From positions 386,366-439,625 of the forward strand of contig JAMPDE010000001.1 of assembly GCA_023665825.1 (NCBI GenBank): DNA of 53,260 nt, given 5' to 3'. This stretch comes from Alistipes senegalensis. Lineage in GTDB: Bacteria > Bacteroidota > Bacteroidia > Bacteroidales > Rikenellaceae. The notes below the pieces were generated by a model that was not told where the DNA came from, made no database searches, and saw nothing but the letters and a program-made list of their open reading frames with translations. Each line of letters opens with the position of its first letter. The first letter of the stretch is position 1. Shown one piece after another: positions 25,279-33,778 of the stretch. The position numbers were made by a program, and so were the translations under genes.

Positions 25279-27366
25279 TTATTTCAGTTCGCTCATCGGT
25301 ATTGCGTAGACGCACAAGCCGCCTACACGGTCTATGACGAAGAGCGTGTTGCGGCGAATCAGACATTTCGCCGGATTATTCAGCTTGATGTCGCCGATGG
25401 TGGTGTAATCCTTGATGATTTTTCCGGTTTTCGGGTCCACTTCGCAGAATCGCGGTCCGGCCTGATCCGTTTTGGCGAACGATACGAACAGGCGGCCGTC
25501 GGGGCTCCATGCCGCACCGAGCGGGTTGGCCTCGAACGTCAGTACGTCATCGCCGGCGGTCAGTTTGGAGGCCATCAAGTGTTTGGCGTCCATCCGAATC
25601 AACTGTTTTTTGCTGTAAGAGACCGCATAGGCATTGCCCGAATAATCGGCCGTCATCGAATTGTTGGAATGGGCTTCGAGATTGCTGCTCGCGGCGATGG
25701 CTCCGTGCGCGAGGTCGTGTTCGGGGAACGCCTTTACGTTACCGCGATAGGCGTATAGGAGGCCGTTGGTCGCGGCCATGCCTACGGCATTGTATCCGAG
25801 ACTCAACATGGAGGTGCATTCGTAAGTGGCGGCATCGAACACGAAGAGGCAGTTGTTGCTGCCGGCGAGATAGATTTTGTCGCGCGAACGGAGAATGTCG
25901 TCCGGTTGTCCGATGTTGACCGTATTGCCGTTGTTCGGATTCTTCCATTGCTTGAATTGCTTTTCGTGTACGGGTTGTCCCGAAGAGAGGTCGTAGACGT
26001 CCCACGTCCAGTTGGCTTGACGGATGTCGTTCGCGACATACATCTTGTTGCCGTAGACCGATACGCTGCGGGGCATGTAGTTTTTTTCTCCTACTCCGGC
26101 CGTGTTGTAATCGAGTTTGAACGAGAGGGCCGGAGCATCCTTATCTTCGCCGAAATCGGTTTCCAGAAAATCCTGACCTTGCGAAAGACCTCCGTCCAAT
26201 TCGTCGAGTTCGGGGTCTTCGATGACGTATTTCGACGCTTTGTAATAGTTGCTGGCGCGGTTGTACTGATTTTTCGCATTTCTGCGCGTGTTCATGAAAC
26301 GGCGCGAATAAACGGGCAGTTTTTTGTCGATGGCCAGCTGGGTGAAGACGCGGTGGCATGCGGAAACCCAACCCGTACCTGTTCCGGTGACATTTTCATA
26401 GGTCATGTTTCCCGAATGGCTGTATCCGATGCAGTGGGCGTATTCGTGGAAGATGGTTTCGGTGTAGTTGTTGTCGTCGGCATAGTGTTCGAGGAAAAGT
26501 TCCGCCGACAGACAGAAAATACCGCCGCCGCCGAGCCCCAGAACACCGTTGCCTATGTTGCCGAATTTGAGTTCGCCGTGTCCCAGTGCTTTTTTAATCA
26601 GAGCATCTTTGTCGACGAGCGTTTGGTTGTTGTCGGAATACAACGGGCCCCATGCTTTCAGTGCGGATTCGAATTCCGGGCAGGAAAACAGATAGAACAT
26701 GTTCAGTGCGATCGCCACCCCTTCGCGCGCCTGATAAACGCGTAGCGGGTACCTTCCGTAGGTGACGGTGGAAACCTTGCAGAAGTCTTGGAACCGGATG
26801 CGGCAGTGGCTTTTGATCGTTTGGAGGGTTCGGTAGTACGGTGCATCGCTTTCGACCGTGAAGCTCAAGGTCTTGCTGTCCAAGTGCGGATTGGCCATGA
26901 TGCAGATTTTCTTGCCGCTCCGTGTGATGGCCATCATGTCTTGGGTGGCGAACGGAATTTGAATCCGCAACTGTTGGAACGGCATGATCTTTTCCAGTTC
27001 CAAGATTTTGAACTCCTCGTCGTAGCCCTCCATTTTTGCCCAGATGGAAACATCCGGCAATGCGCGGGGACTGTAGAAACGCAGTTGGAAATAGTGATCG
27101 TCGTCCATCGACAGCTGCAACGGTTGGTCTACATAGAAACTGCGTTGCTGCGGGTCGAAAAAGACCTCTGCCGGTTCGTCGTCGTTGAGCAGATAATAGG
27201 TGTTTTCGTCGTTATAATCGGCTGTGGACAAGCGAATTGGGAAACCGTCGGAAAATCCCCCCCCCTCGTTCGGGGTGGACGAATCGAGGTCTTCATTCGT
27301 ACAACCGGTCGACAGAAGAATACCGACGAACAGTATCCGAAGGCTGGATGTAAAAACTTTTTTCAT
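25279..27366 (-). CDS. Lipoprotein with metzincin-type zinc site and beta-propeller domain
   Basis: 695-aa exported lipoprotein: signal with lipobox STGC (Cys22), then a beta-rich region to about residue 190, then a zincin-like domain with H307-E-Y-A-H311-C-I-G-Y-S-H317, an exact HExxHxxGxxH metzincin motif, and from about 425 onward propeller repeats (MYVANDIRQANWTWDVYDLS; IYLAGSNNCLFVFDA; GLLYAYRGNVKAFPE). It resembles no protease family I can name and may be a surface peptidase or glycoprotein-degrading enzyme. A tract of nine G residues (27265-27257) encodes Gly35-37 and could slip. Own promoter at 27409-27402. Confidence 0.75.
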   Translation of the reverse strand: MKKVFTSSLRILFVGILLSTGCTNEDLDSSTPNEGGGFSDGFPIRLSTADYNDENTYYLLNDDEPAEVFFDPQQRSFYVDQPLQLSMDDDHYFQLRFYSPRALPDVSIWAKMEGYDEEFKILELEKIMPFQQLRIQIPFATQDMMAITRSGKKICIMANPHLDSKTLSFTVESDAPYYRTLQTIKSHCRIRFQDFCKVSTVTYGRYPLRVYQAREGVAIALNMFYLFSCPEFESALKAWGPLYSDNNQTLVDKDALIKKALGHGELKFGNIGNGVLGLGGGGIFCLSAELFLEHYADDNNYTETIFHEYAHCIGYSHSGNMTYENVTGTGTGWVSACHRVFTQLAIDKKLPVYSRRFMNTRRNAKNQYNRASNYYKASKYVIEDPELDELDGGLSQGQDFLETDFGEDKDAPALSFKLDYNTAGVGEKNYMPRSVSVYGNKMYVANDIRQANWTWDVYDLSSGQPVHEKQFKQWKNPNNGNTVNIGQPDDILRSRDKIYLAGSNNCLFVFDAATYECTSMLSLGYNAVGMAATNGLLYAYRGNVKAFPEHDLAHGAIAASSNLEAHSNNSMTADYSGNAYAVSYSKKQLIRMDAKHLMASKLTAGDDVLTFEANPLGAAWSPDGRLFVSFAKTDQAGPRFCEVDPKTGKIIKDYTTIGDIKLNNPAKCLIRRNTLFVIDRVGGLCVYAIPMSELK

Positions 27367-27401
27367 CGTTTGTTATAGCTAATACTATCGTAAAATCGTG
27401 A

Positions 27402-27409
27402 CAAAAGTA
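27402..27409 (-). promoter_or_regulatory. -7 box of the two-lipoprotein operon
   Basis: TACTTTTG on the minus strand, 36 bp before the ATG at 27366. The -33 position has TTTC instead of TTTG at 20 bp spacing. Confidence 0.5.
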
Positions 27410-27458
27410 GCTATTTTATGACAAAAAAAGAAACCGGGCGTTTTTTTGCGAGCATTCG

Positions 27459-28835
27459 TTATAGATGGATCGCCGCGCCCAACGCCGCTTCGGCCGCTTC
27501 CATGATGCCCTCGTTCATCGTCGGATGCGCGTGAATCGTGCGGGCGATGCGGTGTGCCGTCGCTCCCAGCATCTTGGCCAGCGTCGGTTCCGCCAGCATC
27601 TCCGTAACATTCGCTCCGACCATGTGGGCCCCCAGCAACCGGTCGTCCGCCCCGAACAACAATTTAATGAATCCGTCGCGGTCGCCTGCGGCGGTCGCTT
27701 TGCCCGATGCCGTGAACGGGAAACGTCCCACTTTGTACTCGATGCCTCGTTCTTGGAGTTGTTGTTCAGTCAGTCCGACCGACGCCACTTCCGGCGAAGT
27801 GAAGATGCACGACGGAATCGTCGTGTAGTCGAGCGGTTGCGGATTCAGCCCGCAGATATGTTCCACACAGCAGACGGCCTCCGCCGACGCGACGTGGGCC
27901 AGCGCAGGCCCGGCCACGATGTCGCCGATGGCATAGATGCCCGCGACGTCGGTGCGGTAGTATTCGTCGACTTTGATTTTGCCGCGTTCGACCGTCACGC
28001 CGACCGCTTCCAGCCCGATGTTTTCGATATTCGGCTGGATACCGATCGCCGACAGTACGACGTCGGCCGTGAGGGTTTCCGTGCCTTTCTTTCCTTCGAT
28101 TTCGACGTGGCAAACGCCTTCCGGTGCGACTGTAACCTGTTTGACGGTCGTCGAGGTGAGCACCGTCGCGCGCAGTTTGCGGAATGCCCGCTCCATCGTT
28201 TTCGAGACCTCCTCGTCTTCGAGCGGCATCATGCGCGGCAGGTATTCGATGACGGTAACTTTCACGCCCAGTGCGGCATAGAACCACGCGAATTCGCTGC
28301 CGATAGCTCCCGAGCCGACGACGATCATCGACTGCGGCAGTTTCGTGAGGGTCAGCGCATGCTTCGAGGTGATGACATGTTCGCCGTCCACCGGCATGAA
28401 CGGCATTTCGCGCGGCCGCGCACCCGTCGCCAGCACGATGTGTTCCGCTTCGTAGTCCGTACCTTCGACTTCGACGTGGCCGGGTGCCGTGATTCGCCCG
28501 AAACCTTGAATCAGTTCGATGCCGTTCTTTTGGAGCAGGAAGCGGATGCCTTTCGACATCGTTTCGGCCACGCCGCGCGAACGGGCGACGATTTTTTCCA
28601 GATTCGGGCGGATTTCACCCGCGCACTCCACTCCGTAGTGCTCCGCATCGGTGCAGTAGCGGTACACTTGCGCGCTTTTCAACAGCGCTTTGGTCGGGAT
28701 GCAACCCCAGCTGAGGCACACGCCGCCCGGTTCCGCCCGTTCGACGAGCGCGACTTTCTTTCCTAATTGGGCGGCCCGTATCGCGGCCACATAACCGCCC
28801 GGCCCGCTTCCGATGACCAAAATATCGTATTTCAT
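27459..28835 (-). CDS. lpdA: Dihydrolipoyl dehydrogenase
   Basis: 458-aa FAD flavoprotein that reoxidises dihydrolipoamide in 2-oxoacid dehydrogenase or glycine cleavage complexes. FAD motif VIGSGPGGYVAAIRAAQLG at the N-terminus, redox disulfide in GGVCLSWGCIPTKALLKS, NAD motif VVGSGAIGSEFAWFY, and the C-terminal catalytic pair in HAHPTMNEGIMEAAEAA. The ATG at 28835 is chosen (MKYDILVIGSGPGG), 7 bp after the C69 peptidase stop. No other 2-oxoacid dehydrogenase subunit is nearby. Confidence 0.94.
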   Translation of the reverse strand: MKYDILVIGSGPGGYVAAIRAAQLGKKVALVERAEPGGVCLSWGCIPTKALLKSAQVYRYCTDAEHYGVECAGEIRPNLEKIVARSRGVAETMSKGIRFLLQKNGIELIQGFGRITAPGHVEVEGTDYEAEHIVLATGARPREMPFMPVDGEHVITSKHALTLTKLPQSMIVVGSGAIGSEFAWFYAALGVKVTVIEYLPRMMPLEDEEVSKTMERAFRKLRATVLTSTTVKQVTVAPEGVCHVEIEGKKGTETLTADVVLSAIGIQPNIENIGLEAVGVTVERGKIKVDEYYRTDVAGIYAIGDIVAGPALAHVASAEAVCCVEHICGLNPQPLDYTTIPSCIFTSPEVASVGLTEQQLQERGIEYKVGRFPFTASGKATAAGDRDGFIKLLFGADDRLLGAHMVGANVTEMLAEPTLAKMLGATAHRIARTIHAHPTMNEGIMEAAEAALGAAIHL

Positions 28836-28842
28836 CGTGGTG

Positions 28843-30543
28843 TCAGTTTTTCGGTACTCGCAAGACATCTCCGTTGTCCGCTGCAACGGCACGTTTCCAC
28901 CGTTCGTTGTAGCCCGGATACTGGATTTTGTCGGGAATCCGTTTGCCGTTGCCGTTTTCGACGAAGTGCGACGCATCACCCGCACCGTCGAGGTATTCCA
29001 GTACTCCGGCATGCTCGCTCTTTACGTTGCCGTCGATGTATTTTATTAACAGATATTCGTTCAGCTTCGACCAGCGGTCGAACAAATGTTGCGCCGTGCG
29101 GACAGAATAGTCGGTCAGATAACGGGCCCGTTTTTTCGCAGGCAGTTCTGCCGCTTTCATATCTACGAGCGGTATCTGCACTTGCAGTTTGGTGTTTTCC
29201 CAGTCGTCTGCGACTTTGCGGATGTCGGCCGAAATCATGTCGTAGCGCATGTAGGCGAAGTTCGTGGTGCGGTTGAACAACCAGAATGCCGACGTCGGCG
29301 AGTAGTCGAGCATCGAACCGTTCGCTTCGCTGAAACACTCCGGCACAGCGGTCGTCGAGCAGTAAATCGGCGTCAGACACGACGTCGCGGCATCGTCGAC
29401 CCCGAACCACAGAATGCCCATGTCGTCAGGCAGCTGCGGACGGGCCTGCGCCACGAACCAGAACCCGGTCTGCTGCGTTGCCGTCGCGCGTTCGTTGACG
29501 TAGGTTTCGCCGTCCACCTCGAAATTCATCGGCCGCCAGCGATAGGGGCAGGCGTGTCCGCCGGCTCCCAGATCTTTGGTCATGTCCATCGGGGTACCCT
29601 CGTAGTGGTCGCGCATGCAGTCGAAAACCGTCTTGGGCGATACCTTCGTGCGGGGCTTGACCCACAGCGGCATCTTATTCGACGGGTTGTAGCCCATCGC
29701 AAAGTCTTGGTAGGCATCCATGCCGTCGGCCACCGTGCGGAAGAATGCCCATACGCGGGCCTCGCAAGCGCGCAATCCGCCGAAATCGGCCGGACAGTAA
29801 GCGTCGCAAAAACTGAAATCGTCGTCCGAGCCTTCGTAGTACCCCATTTCGCGGGCGAACGATACGACGTCGGGCGCATACAAGCAGTTTTCGGGGTCGT
29901 TCTTCGGAAAAGTCGTGATGCGCGCTTGGTTGGCGTGGGCGCAGACGTATCCGTCGGGAATCCGGCGCGCTACCCAGACGATACCTTTGCGGGCGTTGCC
30001 GCCCTGCCCGTCGTCCTTGTATCCCTTGCCGATGAGTTCCATGATCCATGCTTCTTCGGGGTCGGCGATGGAGAACGATTCGCCGCTCGACGCGTAGCCG
30101 TAGGTATCGGCCAGTTCGGCGATGATGCGGATAGCCTCGCGAGCCGTGCGGGCGCGTTGCAGCGTGATATAAATCAGCGAACCATAGTCGATTTTTCCGG
30201 TCGGGTCTTCCAGTTCTTCGCGGCCGCCGTAGGTCGTTTCGCCGATGATGAGCGAATGTTCGTTCATGTTGCCGACGGTCGAATAGGTTTCGGCCGCTTG
30301 CGGGATGTCGGTCAGATAGCGGCCTGTGTCCCATTCGTAGACGGGCAGCATTGCGCCTGCTTTGTGCTTGCCGCCCGCAGTGTGGTAGAGCGCGCCGTAG
30401 AGGGCGTGCGAATCGGCCGCATAGGAAACCATGACCGAACCGTCGGTCGAGGCACCTTTCGTGATGATGAAATTGGTGCAGGCTTGCGCCGCGCCGTATG
30501 CGAGTGCGGCGACCGCGACCAAAAAGAAACGGAGCGTTTTCAT
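28843..30543 (-). CDS. C69 family dipeptidase
   Basis: 566-aa secreted N-terminal nucleophile peptidase (PepD type) that cleaves dipeptides. Signal peptide of about 21 residues ends in AQA, and the mature protein begins with the catalytic cysteine (Cys22) in ACTNFIITKGASTDGS. The mid-region NEHSLIIGETTYGGR and GESFSIADPEEAWIMELIG are conserved in the family. The ATG at 30543 is used because the -7 box (30572-30565) lies inside the longer frame. Exported, so likely periplasmic peptide use. Confidence 0.92.
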   Translation of the reverse strand: MKTLRFFLVAVAALAYGAAQACTNFIITKGASTDGSVMVSYAADSHALYGALYHTAGGKHKAGAMLPVYEWDTGRYLTDIPQAAETYSTVGNMNEHSLIIGETTYGGREELEDPTGKIDYGSLIYITLQRARTAREAIRIIAELADTYGYASSGESFSIADPEEAWIMELIGKGYKDDGQGGNARKGIVWVARRIPDGYVCAHANQARITTFPKNDPENCLYAPDVVSFAREMGYYEGSDDDFSFCDAYCPADFGGLRACEARVWAFFRTVADGMDAYQDFAMGYNPSNKMPLWVKPRTKVSPKTVFDCMRDHYEGTPMDMTKDLGAGGHACPYRWRPMNFEVDGETYVNERATATQQTGFWFVAQARPQLPDDMGILWFGVDDAATSCLTPIYCSTTAVPECFSEANGSMLDYSPTSAFWLFNRTTNFAYMRYDMISADIRKVADDWENTKLQVQIPLVDMKAAELPAKKRARYLTDYSVRTAQHLFDRWSKLNEYLLIKYIDGNVKSEHAGVLEYLDGAGDASHFVENGNGKRIPDKIQYPGYNERWKRAVAADNGDVLRVPKN

Positions 30544-30564
30544 TTTTTGCGAAATAGTATTTCC

Positions 30565-30596
30565 CAAAGGTAACAAACTATTCGCAAACGGCCAAA
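30565..30596 (-). promoter_or_regulatory. Promoter of the C69 peptidase-lpdA operon
   Basis: On the minus strand TTTG (30596-30593), 20 bp, TACCTTTG (30572-30565): a complete Bacteroidota promoter 22 bp before the ATG. Confidence 0.75.
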
Positions 30597-30600
30597 CTCG

Positions 30601-31140
30601 TTATTGCTTCGCCTGCCATTCCTCGAAAGTGAGCTTTGTGAAATGTTCGGTGCGCAGGTCGCCCATCGGCGAGGGCTTGTCGTGTTCGGTATGGTGATAA
30701 ACGAATCCGCACTTTTCCTGCACCCGCTGCGATTGGCGATTGCCGTCGTAATAGCCGCACCACACGGTGCGGGTGCCCAAGTCCGTGAAGCAATGTTCCA
30801 GCAGACGGCGCACCGCTTCGGGAATCAGCCCTTGCCCCCAGTACGGCACGCCGATCCAATAGCCGATTTCCGCTTCGCCGCGCTTTATTTCGGCAGAGTG
30901 CAGCCCGTCGCCGAACATGATGCCGCAACACCCGACCGGTTCGTTTGTCGCTTTTAGTACGACGGCATAAGTTTCCGGTGCGGCGAATACGGTGCGGATA
31001 ATTTCACGGCTCTGCTCCACCGACGTATGCGGCGGCCAGCCGGCAATCGGCCCCACAGCGGGGCCGCTGGCGTATTTGTAGAGGGCGTCGGCATCGGATT
31101 CTTCCCATGCACGCAAAATCAGTCGGTCTGTTTCCAACAT
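30601..31140 (-). CDS. GNAT family N-acetyltransferase (RimJ/RimL-like)
   Basis: 179-aa acetyl-CoA dependent acetyltransferase. The N-terminal TDRLILRAWEESDADALYKYA and the EIGYWIGVPYWGQGLIPEAV segment with the QGLIPEA acetyl-CoA loop, followed by NRQSQRVQEKCGF, are typical of RimJ/RimL relatives. Start at 31140 (MLETDRL). A -7 box TATTTTTG sits at 31172-31165. The acceptor, protein N-terminus or small molecule, is unknown. Confidence 0.88.
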   Translation of the reverse strand: MLETDRLILRAWEESDADALYKYASGPAVGPIAGWPPHTSVEQSREIIRTVFAAPETYAVVLKATNEPVGCCGIMFGDGLHSAEIKRGEAEIGYWIGVPYWGQGLIPEAVRRLLEHCFTDLGTRTVWCGYYDGNRQSQRVQEKCGFVYHHTEHDKPSPMGDLRTEHFTKLTFEEWQAKQ

Positions 31141-31238
31141 GGTATCACATATATTTATCAAAGGCAAAAATAGCAAAATTCGCTGATAGGCAATTACCCG
31201 GCATGTCGAATCGTATTGCAGGATTTTTGCATATCTTG

Positions 31239-31315
31239 GGCTTCGCCTTAGATACTCCCGCTCGGCAAAACCAAACAAGTTTGCTTTTGCCCTCGCTTAT
31301 TCGTATTTTTGTTGC
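31239..31315 (+). repeat. Hairpin-promoter module upstream of yggS
   Basis: A 20-bp block (31239-31258) identical to 23157-23176, then a 13-bp hairpin arm pair GGCAAAACCAAAC (31264-31276) and GTTTGCTTTTGCC (31279-31291, one mismatch), then TTTG (31280-31283), 20 bp, TATTTTTG (31304-31311). The ATG begins 4 bp after the -7 box, as at truA. The -33 element lies inside the 3' hairpin arm. Confidence 0.75.
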
Positions 31316-32023
31316 ATGAATACCGAACGGAAAATGAACGTGGCTTGCGGTTTGTCGCTCGTGCGGTCTACCCTGCCCGAAAACGTGACGCTCGTGGCAG
31401 TGTCGAAAACGTATCCCGTCGAGGCGCTTCGCGAGGCTTACGATGCCGGACAGCGTATTTTTGGAGAGAGCCGTCCGCAGGAAATGTCCGAAAAACAGGC
31501 CGCTCTGCCGAAAGACATCGAGTGGCACATGATCGGTCATCTGCAAACCAACAAAATCAAGATGATTGCGCCGTTCGTCGCACTGATTCATTCGGTCGAC
31601 AGCGCCCGCCTTGCGGAGGCCATCCAGCGCGAAGCGGCCAAATGCGGTCGGACGATCGACGTCCTCCTCGAAATACGGGTCGCCGCTGAAGATACGAAAA
31701 CCGGCTGGAATTTTTCGGAGTTGAGGGAATACGTGCGTTCAGCACCTTTCGCTCGGATGGACAACGTGCGGGTACGGGGCGTGATGGGGATTGCGACCAA
31801 CACGACCGACGCGCAGGTCATCCGGCGCGATTTCGGCGAGTTGAAACGTTGTTTCGACCTGCTCCGGCCTTACTTCGGTGCGCGATTCGATACGCTGTCG
31901 ATGGGTATGTCGCACGATTACGGTTACGCGGTGGAGTGTGGCGCGACGATGGTGCGGGTCGGTTCGTTGATTTTCGGCGAACGGGACTATGCCGGTCGAC
32001 TGGAACCCGTTGCGGCAGAATAA
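31316..32023 (+). CDS. yggS: YggS family pyridoxal phosphate-binding protein
   Basis: 235-aa single-domain alanine-racemase-fold protein (PLPBP/COG0325) involved in vitamin B6 homeostasis. The PLP lysine is in LVAVSKTYPVEALREAY; other signatures are FGESRPQEMSEK, WHMIGHLQTNK and SMGMSHDYGYAVECGATMVRVG. Compared with the usual FGENRVQE, serine replaces asparagine. Predicted leaderless, as the -7 box ends 4 bp before the ATG. Converges on the M23 peptidase gene across a strong terminator. Confidence 0.93.
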   Translation: MNTERKMNVACGLSLVRSTLPENVTLVAVSKTYPVEALREAYDAGQRIFGESRPQEMSEKQAALPKDIEWHMIGHLQTNKIKMIAPFVALIHSVDSARLAEAIQREAAKCGRTIDVLLEIRVAAEDTKTGWNFSELREYVRSAPFARMDNVRVRGVMGIATNTTDAQVIRRDFGELKRCFDLLRPYFGARFDTLSMGMSHDYGYAVECGATMVRVGSLIFGERDYAGRLEPVAAE

Positions 32024-32050
32024 GTGCCGCCCGTGCCCTAAACCGGCAGG

Positions 32051-32094
32051 AAAAGACGGAAGCGTTCGAGTGAACTCGAACGCTTCCGTCTTTT
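32051..32094. terminator. Bidirectional intrinsic terminator between yggS and the M23 gene
   Basis: Perfect 21-bp arms (32051-32071 and 32074-32094) with a 2-base gap; the outer ends are AAAA and TTTT, so it works for both convergent genes. Confidence 0.9.
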
Positions 32095-32128
32095 GAATAG
32101 TATTCGGGTGCAGCCCCGATGCCGACGC

Positions 32129-33199
32129 TTATTTTACGCGGATTTGTTGGCCGTAGCGGATGATCGAATTGGGTTTGATGCCGTTCAGCCGGCAGAGGTT
32201 CGTCACTGTCGTGTTGTACTTGCTGGCCAGCGTACTCAACGTATCTCCCTTGCGGATAGTGTGATAGCGTCGGGCGGTCTGTTCGGCGATTTCGTGTTTG
32301 TCCTGCTCTTCGTTGGCGATTTCATCGTCGAAATCCTGCGCCGCGTTGGAATGTATGTTGAAAAACGATTTTTTCAGCAGGAACGTTTCGCGACAGAGAA
32401 TGCCGTTCTTGAAGTCGATCAATCGTTCGGGGTCGAACGCCCGGCCGTAGTAGCGGGTCTCGAAATGCAGGTGAGGCCCGGTCGAACGCCCGGTCGAGCC
32501 GCCCAAGCCGATGATTTGCCCGGCTTCGACCCATTGGTTCGTTTCGACGAGCCGTTCGGCCAAGTGTCCGTAATAGGTTTCCAGTCCGTTATCGTGACGG
32601 ATGATGATCAGATTGCCGTATCCGCCGTGATTGTACTGCGAAATACGCACGCGGCCGCTGAACGTGGCGTAAATCGGGTCGCCCGTTTTCAGCGGCAGGT
32701 CGATGCCCTGATGCTGGCGATAACGGCGCGGGCCGTATTTGCCGTGCGGGTGGACGGACCCCTGATAAGGGCAATGATAGCTCGTGACCGAATCGAGCAG
32801 CCGGATGACGACCGATTGCGGCATGGCCGACAGGTCGACCTCGCGATAGGGAAAGAGCGTCGAGGTGTCCCAGTATTTCTCGAAAATCGTGCTGTCTTTG
32901 GCCACTTCGCGGTCGAGAATGTATTTCCACGTGTTGTTGCTGTATAGAATCACCCGCAGCGCGTCGTTGCCCGAATCGAGCGTGTCGATGATCGTCAGGT
33001 CGTTCGTGTCGGGGTTCGATACGATCTGCTTGGGTTGCAGGCGCAGCCGCAGGGCGGAAATCGAATCGATCGTGCGTGCGTCGAGGTCCGTTTCGATCGG
33101 GCCGACGTCCGCTACGAGCGTTTCGGTTTCGGGCTCTTGTGCTTGTGCGCCGACGATCGACAATATCGAGGCGAAAATGAAAAGAAAAATTCGGTTCAT
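32129..33199 (-). CDS. M23 family endopeptidase with C-terminal LysM
   Basis: 356-aa secreted peptidoglycan hydrolase. Signal peptide about 1-20 (ends AQA). The M23 zinc site is H163-QGI-D167, with His212 in YYGHLAE and H243-L-H245 in GPHLHFETRY. A single LysM domain (about 311-356, YHTIRKGDTLSTLASKYN) follows for peptidoglycan binding. Catalytic residues are intact, so an active amidase/endopeptidase of the cell wall is likely rather than a degenerate activator. Last gene of the yicC-gmk-nadD-ddl operon. Confidence 0.92.
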   Translation of the reverse strand: MNRIFLFIFASILSIVGAQAQEPETETLVADVGPIETDLDARTIDSISALRLRLQPKQIVSNPDTNDLTIIDTLDSGNDALRVILYSNNTWKYILDREVAKDSTIFEKYWDTSTLFPYREVDLSAMPQSVVIRLLDSVTSYHCPYQGSVHPHGKYGPRRYRQHQGIDLPLKTGDPIYATFSGRVRISQYNHGGYGNLIIIRHDNGLETYYGHLAERLVETNQWVEAGQIIGLGGSTGRSTGPHLHFETRYYGRAFDPERLIDFKNGILCRETFLLKKSFFNIHSNAAQDFDDEIANEEQDKHEIAEQTARRYHTIRKGDTLSTLASKYNTTVTNLCRLNGIKPNSIIRYGQQIRVK

Positions 33200-33205
33200 A
33201 TCGTG

Positions 33206-33778
33206 TTATTTGGTATTCAAATAGTTTGCAGCGGCATCGAGCGCTTCGTAGAAGTCCTCTCCGAAGCGGCGGACAATCGGGTCGTGCAGTGCTTTGTAGA
33301 CCGGAATACCCAGTCGTTTGCCGCAGGCGCGGGCCGATTCGCAGACCGACCAGCGGTGGTAATTGAGCCCGGTCGTGCCGTTGGCGAAACGTACGAGCCG
33401 GATCGGATAGAGGTGGCACGAAATCGGTTTCCGAAATGCCGTGCGGCCCTCTTTCCATGCTTTTTCGATGGCGCAGAACGTGATGCCGTTCTCGCGACAG
33501 AAATAGGCGCATTCGGCATCGTCGACCAGCGGTGTCGTGCAGTCGCCGTCTTCGTCGATGACCATGAATCCCTGCCGTTCGACGGCGGCGATGCCTTCGG
33601 GCGTCATGTAGGGCTTGTAGTTTGCGTACTCGCGTTCGAGTATCTCGACTTCGTCCGGTTCCAGCGGCGCACCGGCGTTCCCCTCGATGCAGCAAGCTCC
33701 TTTGCAGGCCGCGAGGTCGCAGGCGAAATGCTCGCGCAGGAGGTCGGCGCTCACGATTTTATCGTCGATTTCGATCAT
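33206..33778 (-). CDS. DUF3109 family cysteine-rich protein
   Basis: 190-aa cytoplasmic protein of unknown function. Many conserved cysteines: FACDLAACKGACCIEG near the N-terminus, ECAYFCRENGITFCAIE, ISCHLYPIRL and VCESARACGKRLG. The pattern suggests a metal or iron-sulfur site, as in YkgJ-like and DUF3109 proteins. Its ATG overlaps the ddl stop (ATGA), so it is coupled to cell-wall gene expression. Confidence 0.8.
   Translation of the reverse strand: MIEIDDKIVSADLLREHFACDLAACKGACCIEGNAGAPLEPDEVEILEREYANYKPYMTPEGIAAVERQGFMVIDEDGDCTTPLVDDAECAYFCRENGITFCAIEKAWKEGRTAFRKPISCHLYPIRLVRFANGTTGLNYHRWSVCESARACGKRLGIPVYKALHDPIVRRFGEDFYEALDAAANYLNTK

Noticed and set aside
27465-28766. 433-aa open frame opposite lpdA
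   Set aside because: Antisense shadow of a clear lipoamide dehydrogenase.
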